DNA of 64,000 nucleotides from Rhabdophis nuchalis (Eukaryota > Chordata > Lepidosauria > Squamata > Natricidae): the NCBI GenBank assembly GCA_039707465.1, contig CM077651.1, positions 17,918,519-17,982,518 of the forward strand, in the 5' to 3' direction. Shown here one piece after another: positions 9,750-21,394 of this stretch. The notes under the pieces were generated by a model that worked only from the letters and a program-made list of their open reading frames with translations, was not told where the DNA came from and ran no database searches. Numbering within the stretch: the stretch's first letter is position 1; each line of letters begins with the position of its first letter. A program made the translations under genes and the position numbers.

Positions 9750-12700
9750 TTATGATTATCCTCCCAGGAATAGTTAAGTTATACTCATACAAAAGCACAT
9801 AAATAGTTGGAGCTTAATATGTAAAAGAGAAGCCAGCTTTGTGCATTTTGTCCAATTAAACAGTAGGAGATGGCAAGTTTTACCCTGGCAATACTCTAGG
9901 CAAGTTCCAGTCATCCAATGTGAGAGACAAAACAAGGAGTGACCTTATGCTTATCCTCCCAGGAAAAAGTGACTCCTTCTCCTACAAAAGCAAATTGAGT
10001 TGTTTCCCAGCAATATACACAATACTTGTCTGAGGTTACCTTATTCCAATCACCATGAGAACAAGAGTTCTAGCCGGACAATTTGGATGGAAGTCAGCTA
10101 TTTTACCTTGGGCTAATCGTGATTCGTTGAGTTGGATCTAAATATTTAAATGCAAACCAGCATTGTGCATTTCCCTCATATTTAACAGTAGGAGATGGTA
10201 AGATTTACCCCTGTAATAGTCAAGGTAAGTTCTAGTTGTCCAATGTGAGAGACAAAAAGAGGAATAATCTCATGTCAATACTCCAAGGAAAAAGTGAGTT
10301 GTGGTCATATAAAAGTAAATTGAGTTTTTTCCCAGGAAAATGCACAATACCTGTCTTACTTAACCTTATTCCAACCACCAGGAGAACAGGAGTTCTAGCT
10401 GGACAATTTGGATGGAAGTCAGCTACTTTACCTTGGACTAATTGTGATTTGGTGAGTTGGAACTTAATATTTAAAAGAGAAGAGAGGTTTGTGCGTTTCG
10501 TCCAAAAAAACAGAAGGATATGTTAAGTTTTACCCCTGCAATAGTCAAGGTAAGTTCCAGTCGTACAATGTGAATGAAAAAAGGAGGAGTGAACTCATGA
10601 CAATTCTCCCAGGAACAGGTGAGTTTTCTTCCTACCAAACAAATCAATTTTTTCCCTAGCAAAATGCACAATACCTGTCTGACTTTATGTTATTCCAATT
10701 ACCAGGATAAAAGGAGTTCTAGTTGGACAATATTTAAAAGAGAAGAGTGGTTTGTGTGTTTCGTCCAACTAAACAGAAGGAGATGGTAAGTTTTACCCCT
10801 GCAATAGTCAAGGTAAGTTCCAGCCGTCCAATGTGAGAGGCAAAAAGAGGAGTAATTTTATGCCAATTCCGCCATGAAAAGTCAGCTACTGTACCTTGGA
10901 CTAATTCTGATTTGGTGAGTTGGAACTTAATATTTAAAAGAGAAGAGAGGTTTCTGCATTTCATCCAACAAAACAGAAGGATATGGTAAGTTTTACCCCT
11001 GCAATAGTCAAGGTAAGTTCCAGTCGTACAGTCGTGAATGAAAAAAGGAGGAGTGAACTCATGCCAATTCTCCCAGGAACAGGTGAGTTGTCTTCCTACA
11101 AAAGCACATTGAATTTTTTCCCAGCAAAATGCACAATACCTGTCTGACTTTATATTATTCCAATTACCAGGATAAAAGGAGTTCTAGTTGGACAGTTTGG
11201 ATGGAAGTCAGCTACTTTACTTTGGACTAATTGTGATTTGGTGAGTTGGAACTTAATATTTAAAAGGGAAGAGAGGTTTGTGCGTTTTGTCCAACTAAAC
11301 AGAAGGAGATGGTAAGTTTTATCCTGCAATAGTCAAGGTAAGTTCCAGTCGTACAATGTGAATGGAAAAAGGAGGAGTGAACTCATGCCAATTCCCCCAG
11401 GAAAAGGTGAGTTGTCTTCCTACCAAAGCACATTGAATTTTCCCCCAAAAAATGCATAATATCTGTCTGACGTTATCTTACTCTAATCACCAGGAGAAAA
11501 TGAATTCTAGTTGGTCTATTTGGATGGAAGTCAGCTACTGTACCTTGGACTAATTGTGATTTGGTGAGTTGGAACTTAATATTTAAATGAGAAGAGAGGT
11601 TTGTGCGTTTCATCCAACTAAACAGAAGGAGATGGTAAGTTTTACCCCTGCAATAGTCAAGGTATGTTCCAGTCGTACAATGTGAAATACAAAAGTAGGA
11701 GTGAACTCTTGCCAATTCTCCCAGGAAAAGGTGAGTTGTCTTCCTACAAAAGCTTATTGAATTTTTTCCCAGCAAAATGCACAATACCTGCCTGACTTTA
11801 TCTTATTCCAATCACCAGGAGAAAATGAATTTTAGTTGGACAATTTGGATGGAAGTCAGCTTTTTTACCTTGGAATAATTGTGATTTGGTGAGTTGGAAC
11901 TTAACATTTAAATGAGAAGAGAGGTTTGTGCGTTACATCCAACTAAACAGAAGGAGATGGTAAGTTTTACCCCTGCAATAGTCAAGGTATGTTCCAGTCG
12001 TACAATGTGAAATACAAAAGTAGGAGTGAACTCTTGCCAATTCTCCCAGGAAAAGGTGAGTTGTCTTCCTACAAAAGCTTATTGAATTTTTTCCCAGCAA
12101 AATGCACAATACCTGCCTGACTTTATCTTATTCCAATCACCAGGAGAAAATGAATTTTAGTTGGACAATTTGGATGGAAGTCAGCTTTTTTACCTTGGAA
12201 TAATTGTGATTTGGCGAGTTTGGAACTTAACATTTAAAAGAGAAGAGAGGTTTGTGCATTTCATCCAACTAAACAGAAGGATATGGTAAGTTTTACCCCT
12301 GCAATAGTCAAGGTAAGTTCCAGTCGTACAATGTGAATGAAAAAAGGAGGAGTGAACTCATGCCAATTCTCCCAGGAACAGGTGCATTGTCTTCCTACCA
12401 AACAAATCAGTTTTCCCCCCAGCAAAATGCACAATACCTGTCTGACTTTATATTATTCCAATTACCAGGATAAAAGGAGTCCTAGTTGGACAATTTGGAT
12501 GGAAGTCAGCTTTTTTACCTTGGACTAATTGTGATTGGTGAGTTGGAACTTAATATTTAAAAGAGAAGAGAGGTTTGTGCGTTTCATCCAACTAAACAGA
12601 AGGATATGGTAAGTTTTACCCTGCAATAATCAAGGTAAGTTCCAGCCGTCCAATGTGAGGGACAAAAAGAAGAGTAATCTTATGCCAATTCCCCCAGGAA

Positions 12701-15545
12701 AAGGTGAGTTGTCTTCCTACAAAAGCAAATTGATTTTTTTCCCAGCAAAATGCACAATACCTGTCTGACTTTATCTTATTCCAATCACCAGGAGAAAATG
12801 CATTCTAGCTGGACAATTTGGATGGAAGTCAGCTACTGTACCTTGGACTAATTCTGATTTGGTGAGTTGGAACTTAATATTTAAAAGAGAAGAGAGGTTT
12901 GTGCATTTCGTCCAACTAAACAGAAGGATATGGTAAGTTTTACCCCTGCAATAGTCAAGGTAAGTTCCAGTCATACAATGTGAAATACAAAAGGAGGAGT
13001 GAACTCATGCCAATTCTCCCAGGAACAGGTGAGTTTTCTTCCTACCAAACAAATCAATTTTTTCCCCAGCAAAATGCACAATACAGGTCTGACTTTACAT
13101 TATTCCAATTACCAGGAGAAAATAAATTCTAATTGGACAATTTGGATGGAAGTCAGCTTTTTTACCTTGAATAATTGTGATTTGGTGAGTTTGAACTTAA
13201 CGTTTAAAAGAGAAGAGAGGTTTGTGCATTTCATCCAACTAAACAGAAGGATATGGTAAGTTTTACCCTGCAATAGTCAAGGTAAGTTCCAGCCGTCCAA
13301 TGTGAGGGACAAAAAGAAGAGTAATCTTATGCCAATTCGCCCAGGAAAAGGTGAGTTGTCTTCCTACAAAAGCAAATTGAATTTTTTCCCAGCAAAATGC
13401 TCAATACCTGTCTGACCTTATCTTATTCCAATCACCAGGAGAAAATGCATTCTAGCTGGACAATTTGGATGGAAGTCAGCTACTGTACCTTGGACTAATT
13501 CTGATTTGGTGAGTTGGAACTTAGTATTTAAAAGAGAAGAGAGGTTTCTGCATTTCATCCAACAAAACAGAAGGATATGGTAAGTTTTACCCCTGCAATA
13601 GTCAAGGTAAGTTCCAGTCGTACAGTCGTGAATGAAAAAAGGAGGAGTGAACTCATGCCAATTCTCCCAGGAAAAGGTGAGTTGTCTTCCTACAAAAGCA
13701 CATTGAATTTTTTCCCAGCAAAATGCACAATACCTGTCTGACTTTATATTATTCCAATTACCAGGATAAAAGGAGTTCTAGTTGGACAGTTTGGATGGAA
13801 GTCAGCTACTTTACCTTGGACTAATTGTGATTTGGTGAGTTGGAACTTAATATTTAAAAGAGAAGAGAGGTTTCTGCATTTCATCCAACTAAACAGAAGG
13901 AGATGGTAAGTTTTACCCCTGCAATAGTCAAGGTAAGTTCCAGTCGTACAATGTGAAATACAAAAGTAGGAGTGAACTCTTGCCAATTCTCCCAGAAAAA
14001 GGTGAGTTGTCTTCCTACAAAAGCTTATTGATTTTTTCCCAGCAAAATGCACAATACCTGCCTGACTTTATCTTATTCCAATCACCAGGAGAAAATGAAT
14101 TTTAGTTGGACAATTTGGATGGAAGTCAGCTTTTTTACCTTGGAATAATTGTGATTTGGTGAGTTGGAACTTAACATTTAAAAGAGAAGAGAGGTTTGTG
14201 CATTTCATCCAACTAAACAGAAGGATATGGTAAGTTTTACCCCTGCAATAGTCAAGGTAAGTTCCAGTCGTACAATGTGAATGAAAAAAGGAGGAGTGAA
14301 CTCATGCCAATTCTCCCAGGAGCAGGTGAGTTGTCTTCCTACCAAACAAATCAATTTTTTCCCCAGCAAAATGCACAATACAGGTCTGACTTTACATTAT
14401 TCCAATTACCAGGATAAAAAGAGTTCTAGCTGGACAATTTGGATGGAAGTCAGCTACTTTTACGTTGTGATTTGGTGAGTTGGAAATTAATATTTAAAAG
14501 AGAACAGAGGTTTGTGCGTTTCGTCCAACAAAAGAGAAGGATATGGTAAGTTTTATCCTGCAATAGTCAAGGTAAGTTCCAGTCGTACAATGTGAGGGAC
14601 AAAAAGAAGAGTAATCTTATGCCAATTCGCCCAGGAAAAGGTGAGTTGTCTTCCTACAAAAGGAAATTGAATTTTTCCCCAGCAAAATGCACAATACCTG
14701 TCTGACTTTATCTTATTCCAATCACCAGGAGAAAATGCATTCTAGCTGGACAATTTGGATGGAAGTCAGCTACTGTACCTTGGACTAATTCTGATTTGGT
14801 GAGTTGGAACTTAATATTTAAAAGAGAAGAGAGGTTTGTGCATTTCATCCAACAAAACAGAAGGATATGGTAAGTTTTACCCCTGCAATAGTCAACGTAA
14901 GTTCCAGTCGTACAGTCGTGAATGAAAAAAGGAGGAGTGAACTCATGCCAATTATCCCAGGAACAGGTGAGTTGTCTTCCTACAAAAGCACATTGAATTT
15001 TTTTCCAGCAAAATGCACAATACCTGTCTGACTTTATCTTATTCCAATCACCAGGAGAAAATGAATTCTAGTTGGACAATTTGGATGGAAGTCAGCTTTT
15101 TTACCTTGGAATAATTGTGATTTGGTGAGTTGGAACTTAATATTTTAAAGAGAAGAGAGATTTGTGCATTTCGTCCAACTAAACAGAAGGAGATGGTAAG
15201 TTTTACCCCTGCAATAGTCAAGGTATGTTCCAGTCGTACAATGTGAAAGACAAAAGGAGGAGTGAACTCATGCCAATTCTCCCAGGAGCAGGTGAGTTGT
15301 CTTCCTACAAAACAAGTCAAATTTTTTTCTAGGAAAATGCACAATATCTGTCTGACCTTATCTTATTCCAATCACCAGGGGAAAATGAATTCTAGTTGGA
15401 CAATTTGGATGGAAGTCAGCTTTTTTACCTTGGAATAATTGTGATTTGGTGAGTTGGAACTTAATATTTAAAAGAGAAGAGAGGTTTGTGCGTCTCGTCC
15501 AACTAAACAGATGGAGATGGTAAGTTTTACACTTGCAATTGTCAG
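9750..15545 (+). repeat. ~325-bp satellite, central block with higher-order structure
   Basis: About 18 tandem units, with landmark gcc positions 10609, 10862, 11063, 11387, 11711, 12036, 12362, 12684, 13009, 13331, 13657, 13982, 14306, 14621, 14947 and 15272. Apart from two shortened units (10,609-11,063) the spacing is 315-326. Unit variants recur in order. A variant with gagggacaaaaagaag, one with a duplicated gtcgtaca, one with ggtatgttcc and ctcttgcc, and one with gaatgaaaaaagg follow each other from 13,331, and the first two return 1,290 bases later. This is a four-unit higher-order repeat. Units at 11,711 and 12,036 are almost identical, showing recent homogenisation. Confidence 0.9.
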
Positions 15546-15685
15546 GGGATTGGACACTGTGCATTCGAAAAGGGGAAGGGTATTTTGTATGGCCGTTGAT
15601 AGCCTGAACTTGTATGTCCCCATGGATTGGTTAGCAATGCTACCAAAAGTTTAAACTGCTTTTTGGGCAATCAGTTGTTGCCCAT
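15545..15685 (+). repeat. Inverted LTR fragment at the left end of gypsy copy 2
   Basis: The plus strand here matches the reverse complement of the copy 1 left LTR. Shared words are ggattggacactgt, gggaagggtatt, gtatgg, ggattggtta and agtttaaactgct. The rest of copy 2 lies in the same direction as copy 1, so this LTR piece is inverted relative to its own internal region. Confidence 0.65.
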
Positions 15686-16290
15686 TATCAGAGAATAGGA
15701 TATCTGGCAGCCTGTGGGTGGTAAAAAGTCAACAGAGGGCTTAGATGGTGACCTCTGCAGTGGTGGTTTGCATGATATTGACTTCTAGCTGCTTGGAATA
15801 GGCGTTCACAAATATCAGGAACTTCTGCCCCTCCACTTGTCCAGCGAAGTCGATGTGTATCCATGACCACAGGCCCTTGTCTGATTCCCACTCCTGGGTT
15901 GGTGCCCATGGCAGGGCTGGTCACATTTCCAGGCAGGGTCTGCAGGAAGCTACCCATTCATTAATGTCCTTGTCCATATTAGGCCACCAGATGTAGCTCT
16001 GGTCTAGTGCCTTTATGCGCATTATCCCTGGATGCCCTGTTTGTAGGGCATCCAACTGTCCACTCCATAGCCTTTGGGACACAATGAGCCCTTACCCCAG
16101 AGCAAGCAGCCCTTAATGGTTGACAGCTTGGATTGCTTACTTTAGTAGTGCTGGAATTTTTTCCACAGCTTGTCCTTTGGCCACATCCTCAACACCCAGT
16201 TCAAAATTTTGCATAGTGTTTTGTCCTTTGGGGTGTGTTGGGCAATGTCTCTGGCCATGACCAGTCTAGCAGGGTCAATGTCTATCTTCA
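15686..16290 (-). pseudogene. Gypsy copy 2 integrase remnant (truncated)
   Basis: Collinear with copy 1 from about 6810 to 7430. It keeps the region equivalent to the first catalytic Asp of the integrase and the N-terminal part, but the C-terminal part that holds the SDYGSQ segment in copy 1 is deleted at the junction near 15,685. Stops and frame changes are present. It passes into the RT thumb at the same abnormal junction as copy 1, again without RNase H. Confidence 0.75.
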
Positions 16291-16294
16291 GCAC

Positions 16295-16935
16295 TCTTTA
16301 TTGCTTTTATCATGCTGTCAGTGGGTTGGATGTCCACCCCATCTATGAGGCAGTCCAGGAATTCTATCTGCCTCATGCTGATCTTGCATTTCTCTCGGTT
16401 CACTTTGAGTCACTTTTCCTGGAACCTCCCCAATTTCTTGTGCACGTGTCCCATCAATTTTTCTAATGAGTCCCCTGAAATGAATATGTCATGGACGTAT
16501 GGCACCACTCCTGGAATCCATTGCAACAGATGCTCCATCTGGCATTGGAAAAGTCTTGGGGCCATGCTGACATCTAACTGAAGCCTGGTACATTTGAATG
16601 CTCCCTATGTGTCACTATTTTCTGTGCTTCTGCAGTGGCTTCGTCCACTGGCAACTGTTGGTATGCTTGGGCAAGGTCCAGTTTGGCAAAAACCTTCCCG
16701 CTCCCTAGGGAATGCAACAGATATTGCACCACTGGCACTGGGTATGCATTCTGCTGGAGGGCTTTATTCAGGATGCACTTGTAATCTGTGCAGAGGTGGA
16801 TGGAACCATCTGGCTTGGCAGGGATGACTATGGGAGTATCCCAAACAGTGTGGTTGATCGGCACTAGGATTCTTGGGGCAATTAGTTTGTCTAGTTGCTC
16901 ATCCACCTTGTGCCATAGAGCAAAAGGGACCCTTC
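16295..16935 (-). pseudogene. Gypsy copy 2 reverse transcriptase remnant
   Basis: The N-terminal half is open at 16,906-16,574 (LDKLIAPRILVP, KPDGSIHLCTDYK, KVFAKLDLAQAYQQLP). A one-base loss near 16,605 relative to copy 1 then breaks the frame. The YxDD region at about 16,480-16,505 reads YVHDIFISG, so the first catalytic Asp is His here and Asn in copy 1: two independent losses. It is clearly inactive. Confidence 0.85.
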
Positions 16936-17905
16936 GGGGTTTTAGCCTGATGGGGGTTACATATGGAGTCTAGGTTAAATGTGATGGGTTTCCCCATATA
17001 TTTACCTAGGCTCCGATCAAAGATGTCTGCAAATTCTACACAGCTGGTCCAGGTCATTGTTGGTGATCCGGTGCACCCCTGTAATGTCCATTCCCAGGGG
17101 CTTGAGCCATTCTATCCCCAGCAGGGATGGCCGATTGCTTATGGTGAACATGAGGAGTAGGCAGCCCTTAATCACTCTGCAGGCCTCAGTGATGTGTCCC
17201 TTTCTCTGACACTGACAGCAGATTGCCTCTCAGAAATGGCAAGCCATTCTTGTGTGAAACCCCATGCAGCCAGGACAACCTGTCTGGGTAAACATGGTGG
17301 GAGGCATTGGTGTCATCCCAGTTCTCATCGTATTCTGAGACTTCCGTGGACCAATCGACCTCTCTATATGTGTGGTACAGTCCGCTGGTCTTTCTGATTT
17401 CTGCTGCTGAGTTGTCCAAAGATGCCACGGCCCTTGCTTCTTCAACCACAACTTTAAATGAGACAACTCTCCTGATCAATAGTTTCTTCTGTAGGGAGAT
17501 GTCTCTCATGCCCAGGATGATTCGGTCTTTCATCATCTCTTCTGGGTTGTGGCGATTTCCCTGAGATTGGCAACAAAATCATTCATTGTCTCCCCCTCCC
17601 GATGGTGCCAGTGGTAGAATTCATTCTGGCTTAATATGGGAGAGGCGGATGAGGCACAGTGGTCTCCTAAGGGTTGTGGTGGTTGCAGGGTTGTTCCTGA
17701 AATGGATTCCACATCGGCTGGGGTGATCAGGGTCTGCGCCATCTTGTATGTCTTGGTGCCGCAGTATGTGAGGAACAACACTCGCATCCTGTTGTCCGGC
17801 AGCTCTTGGTAATCTTTTGCCTCCAGGAACATTCTGAATTGCCCCATGTATGTTTGCCAGTCCTTGGTGTGTGGGTCGAAGATTGCTGGTTCTGGGGATG
17901 TCTGT
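16936..17905 (-). pseudogene. Gypsy copy 2 protease/gag remnant with internal deletion
   Basis: 16,936-17,165 matches copy 1 protease C-terminal sequence. It then jumps at about 17,170 to sequence equivalent to copy 1 position 8,693, so the protease active-site region and part of gag (about 380 bases) are deleted. The CCHC knuckle and the capsid-like segment (17,937-17,533 frame; PHTKDWQTYMGQFRMFLE) remain. The element stops at about 17,909, where the words tgtgat and tctcccagg meet. The right LTR is gone. Confidence 0.78.
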
Positions 17906-17909
17906 GATT

Positions 17910-18778
17910 CTCCCAGGAATAGTTGAATTATATTCATACAAAATCACATCAATCTTCTTCCAAGCAAAATGCAACATACTTGTCTGACTTTACCTTCTTC
18001 CATTCACCAGGAGGAGTTCTTGTTGGACAATTTGGATGGAAGTCAGCTTTTGTACCTTGGGCTAATCATGATTTGGTGAATTTGAGTTTAATAGTTAAGT
18101 CACAAGAGAGCTGTATGAGTGTCATCATATTTAACAGAAGGAGATGGTAAGTTTTCCCTCTGCAATAGTCAATGTAAGTTCCAGTCGCCCAATGTGACAG
18201 ACAAAACGAGGAGTGATCTTATGCTCATTCTCCCAGGAAAAGGTGAGTCCTCCTCCTACAAAAGTAAATTGATTTTTTCGTCAGCAAAATGCACAATAGT
18301 TGTCAGACTATACCTTATCCCAAACACCAGGAGAACATGAATTCTAGTTGGACAATTTGGATGGAAGTCAGCAATTTTACCTTGGGCTAATCATGATTTT
18401 TTTAATTGGAACTTAATATTTAAAACAGAAGCCAGCTCTGTGCTTATGTCCATTTTGACAGTAGGAGATGGTAAGTTTTGCCGCTGCAATAGTCAAGGTA
18501 AGTTCCAGTCACCCAATTTGAGAGACAAAAAGAAGAGAGATCTTATGCCAATTCTCCCAGGAAAAGGTGAGTTGTCTTCCTACAAAAGCAAATCGAGTTT
18601 TTTCCCCAGCAAAATGCACAATACTTGTCTGACTTTACCTTATTCCAATCACCAAGAGAACATGAATTCTAGTTGGAGAATTTGGATGGAAGTCAGTTTT
18701 TTTACTTTGGGTTTATAAGCACAATTTGGTGAATTTGATTGTAATATTTTAGGTAGGAGAGAGTTGTGTGAGTTTCAT
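17910..18778 (+). repeat. ~325-bp satellite, short block between gypsy 2 and L2
   Basis: Between two and three units, with landmark gccaattctcccagg at about 18,547 and a related copy near 18,221. It starts with the variant ctcccaggaatagttgaat, almost the same as the satellite edge right of gypsy copy 1 (9,756-9,793). It is interrupted at 18,778 by the L2 insertion and continues after 20,241 with catcctattttaacagtagg. Confidence 0.85.
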
Positions 18779-20190
18779 TATCTAGATCCGCGCCAGTCCG
18801 GCTTTCGGCCCGGGCATAGCACCGAGACGGCATTGGTCGCGTTGGTGGATGATCTCTGGAGGGCCAGGGATGGGGGTTGTTCCTCCATCCTGGTCCTATT
18901 AGACCTCTCGGCGGCTTTCGATACCATCGACCATGGTATCCTATTGCATCGGCTGGGGGGGTTGGGGGTGGGAGGCACCGTTTTACGGTGGTTCTCCTCC
19001 TACCTCTCTGGCCGATTGCAATTTGTGTTGGCAGGAGAGCAGAGGTCGACCCCGAGACCCCTCACATGTGGGGTGCCTCAGGGGTCGGTCCTCTCGCCTC
19101 TCTTGTTTAATGCATACATGAAGCCGCTGGGTGAGATCATCCGTGGTTTTGGGGTAGAGTACCATCTCTACGCTGATGACACTCAGCTGTATATATCTAC
19201 CCCAAACCACCCCAACGATGCCGTAGCGGTGATGTGCCAGTGCCTGGAAGCCGTGCGGATCTGGATGGGAAGTAACGGACTCAGGCTCAACCCGACCAAG
19301 ACCGAGTGGCTGTGGTTTCCGGCTGCCCGATTCAACCAGCTTTCTCCAACGCTGGCCATAGGGGGCGAACATCTTGCCCCTGTGGATGGGGCGCGCAATT
19401 TGGGAGTCCTCCTGGATACCCGGCTGTCTATGGAAGAGCAAGTGACAGCCGTGGCCAGGAGGGCGTTTTACCAGGTTCGCCTGGTTCGCCAATTGCGCCC
19501 CCTATTGGATCGGGACGCCCTTCGCACAGTCACTCATGCCCTCGTGACATCCCGACTGGACTACTGTAACTCCCTCTACATGGGGCTCCCCTTGAGGTGC
19601 ACCCGGAGGCTTCAGTTAGTTCAGAATGCAGCCGCGCGAGCAATTATGGGAACCACTAGGTTTACCCATGTAACACCGCTCTTGCGCGAGCTGCACTGGC
19701 TGCCTGTCGTCTTCCGGGTGCGCTTCAAGGTGTTGGTTATCATCTTTAAAGCGCTCCATGGCTCGGGACCTAGCTACCTGCGGGATCGGATACTGCCTCA
19801 TACATCCTCACGGCCGATTCGCTCCCACAGAGAGGGACTTCTCCGGGTGCCGTCCACTAGACTTTGTCAGCGGGTGACACCCAGGGGAAGGGCTCTCTCT
19901 GTGGCGGGCCCGGCCCTCTGGAACGACCTTCCCCCCGATATTAGAACGACCACGGACCTCCGCTCCTTCCGCCTGAAACTAAAGACACATCTTTTCCGCC
20001 TGGCCGGCCTAGGGTAGTCTCTCTCTCTATGGGTTTTTTAATTGTTTATGTATATTGAGTGGGGATTTTAGCACAGGAGTTTGTTTAATCTGTTTTAAAT
20101 TGTATGTATTTTTGTATATTTATGGTTTTTATTCTCTCTGTGCACCGCCCCGAGTCCCTGTGGGGAGAGGGAGCGGTTAATAAATTGAGC

Positions 20191-20241
<51 letters not shown>
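18776..20241 (+). mobile_element. L2-clade LINE, 5'-truncated, open RT frame
   Basis: A 417-codon frame (18,764-20,017) runs unbroken through the RT and C-terminal part of an L2-like LINE. The first few codons belong to satellite sequence; the element starts at about 18,776 with [14 protein letters not shown]. Motifs in order: [17 protein letters not shown] (motif A), [13 protein letters not shown] (B), [11 protein letters not shown] (C, catalytic YADD), [11 protein letters not shown] (D), [13 protein letters not shown] (E), and a C-terminal SRLDYCNSLYMGLP segment. The endonuclease is missing. The 3' end has aataaattgagc and a (TTA)n tail at about 20,190-20,240. The tetramer-scale duplication tcat at both edges is a possible target duplication. 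Confidence 0.92.
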
Positions 20242-20243
<2 letters not shown>

Positions 20244-21040
20244 TCCTATTTTAACAGTAGGGGATGGTAAATTTTAGTCCTGCAATAGTCAAGGTGAGTT
20301 CTAGTTGTCCAATGTAAAAAGACTATGTGAAATACAAAAAGAGGAGTGATCTTATGCCAATTCTCCCAGGAACATGTGAGTTCTAGTCTTACAAATGCAC
20401 ATTGAGGTTTTTCCTGCAAAATGCACAATGACTTTGGACTAATCATCAGTAGACAGTGAGTTCTTGTCCTGCATTAGGCATAGTAAGTTCTCCTCCTCCT
20501 ATAATAATGACAGACATTAGAGTGATCTTATGCCAATTCACCCAGGAAATGTTGAGTTCTAATCCAGCAAGGAATACATTGAGTTCTTTTCCTGCAAAAT
20601 GCACAATATTTGTCTGAATTAAAATCAACAGGCAATGGTGACTTCTAGTGGAACCATTGTGATGCAAGCCAGCTGCTAGACCTTTGGCCAATCACCAGCA
20701 CACAGTGATTTAACTTCAAATCTTTGGGAGTGAAATGAACTGAGTGAGTTTTGTCAAATCAGCTGGAGATGTTGAGTCCTAGTCTGGCATTAGTCACAGT
20801 AAGTACTAGTCCTTCCGTGTGAATGCAGACAGTGATGTGTCCAGCTGTGTGACTTTGGTCCAATTAACAAGAGGCAGCAATTCTCAGCAAAAGAAAGTGT
20901 TAGTCCTGCAATGTCTACAACAGGCAGCTGAGTGACATTGGAACAATAATCAGAAAAAGATAAGTTGTATCTTAACCATAGGTATAAAAGACAGCTACAT
21001 GACCTTGTCCTATCACTAATAGAATGTGTCTTCCTGTTTG
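20242..21040 (+). repeat. Degenerate satellite right of L2
   Basis: Diverged satellite copies with the words tcctgcaatagtcaagg, gccaattctcccagg, gtgagttctagtc and ccaatcaccag at irregular spacing. It resembles the left edge of the array (1.3-2.3 kb). Confidence 0.7.
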
Positions 21041-21394
21041 AGATTTGAGATTTGAGATTTTATTAGATTTATACCCCGCACCTTCTCCAAAAAGGACCCA
21101 GGGCGGCGCACAGGAAATTTAAAAAACATAACAAATATAACAAAGATACAAAATTTAAAAAACTGGACTTTCCAATCACTAAACCCCACCGCGGGGAGGC
21201 GGAACCTGAGATTCCTAGATGGTTCCGCCCCAGGCGCCTGATGGACCCTGATAGGTTCCAGAGGGAGCTTGGGCCAATACCTGTGGCCTTGCCCCGCGAC
21301 TCGACTGAGGAACTAGTGGCCTTGGACCGAGTCGCGCCCTTGCGGTCTCTCATGCGGCGCCGAATCACCCAGGCTCCTTGGTTTACCGCAATAG
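21041..21394. mobile_element. Twin-primed L2 LINE insertion (inverted 5' half)
   Basis: Two L2 pieces face opposite ways. 21,041-21,165 is an L2 3' terminus on the minus strand (plus strand reads atttataccccgcacc, ttctcc, ggacccagggcggcgcacagg), with a GAGATTT tail repeat. 21,165-21,394 is an L2 internal piece on the plus strand, matching 58,819-59,073 of the near full-length copy (ccccaccgcggggaggcgga, gcgcctgatggaccc, ttgggccaatacctgtggcc). A piece of about 25 bases between gtggcc-like repeats is missing. Satellite resumes with gcaataggcttgctaag. This is the structure expected from twin priming at one target. Confidence 0.75.

Noticed and set aside
2301..15545. Repeated minus-strand frames of 65-103 codons with similar proteins in many satellite units
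   Set aside because: They exist because the tandem units are alike and poor in stops on that strand; starts and ends shift between units and no domain is seen.
2301..15545. Regular spacing of repeats as a CRISPR array
   Set aside because: Whole ~325-base units repeat with no unique spacers, and the genome is vertebrate.
18983..19492. Minus-strand frames of 70-170 codons inside L2 copies
   Set aside because: Antisense shadows of the RT frame; they recur wherever L2 occurs because of codon bias.
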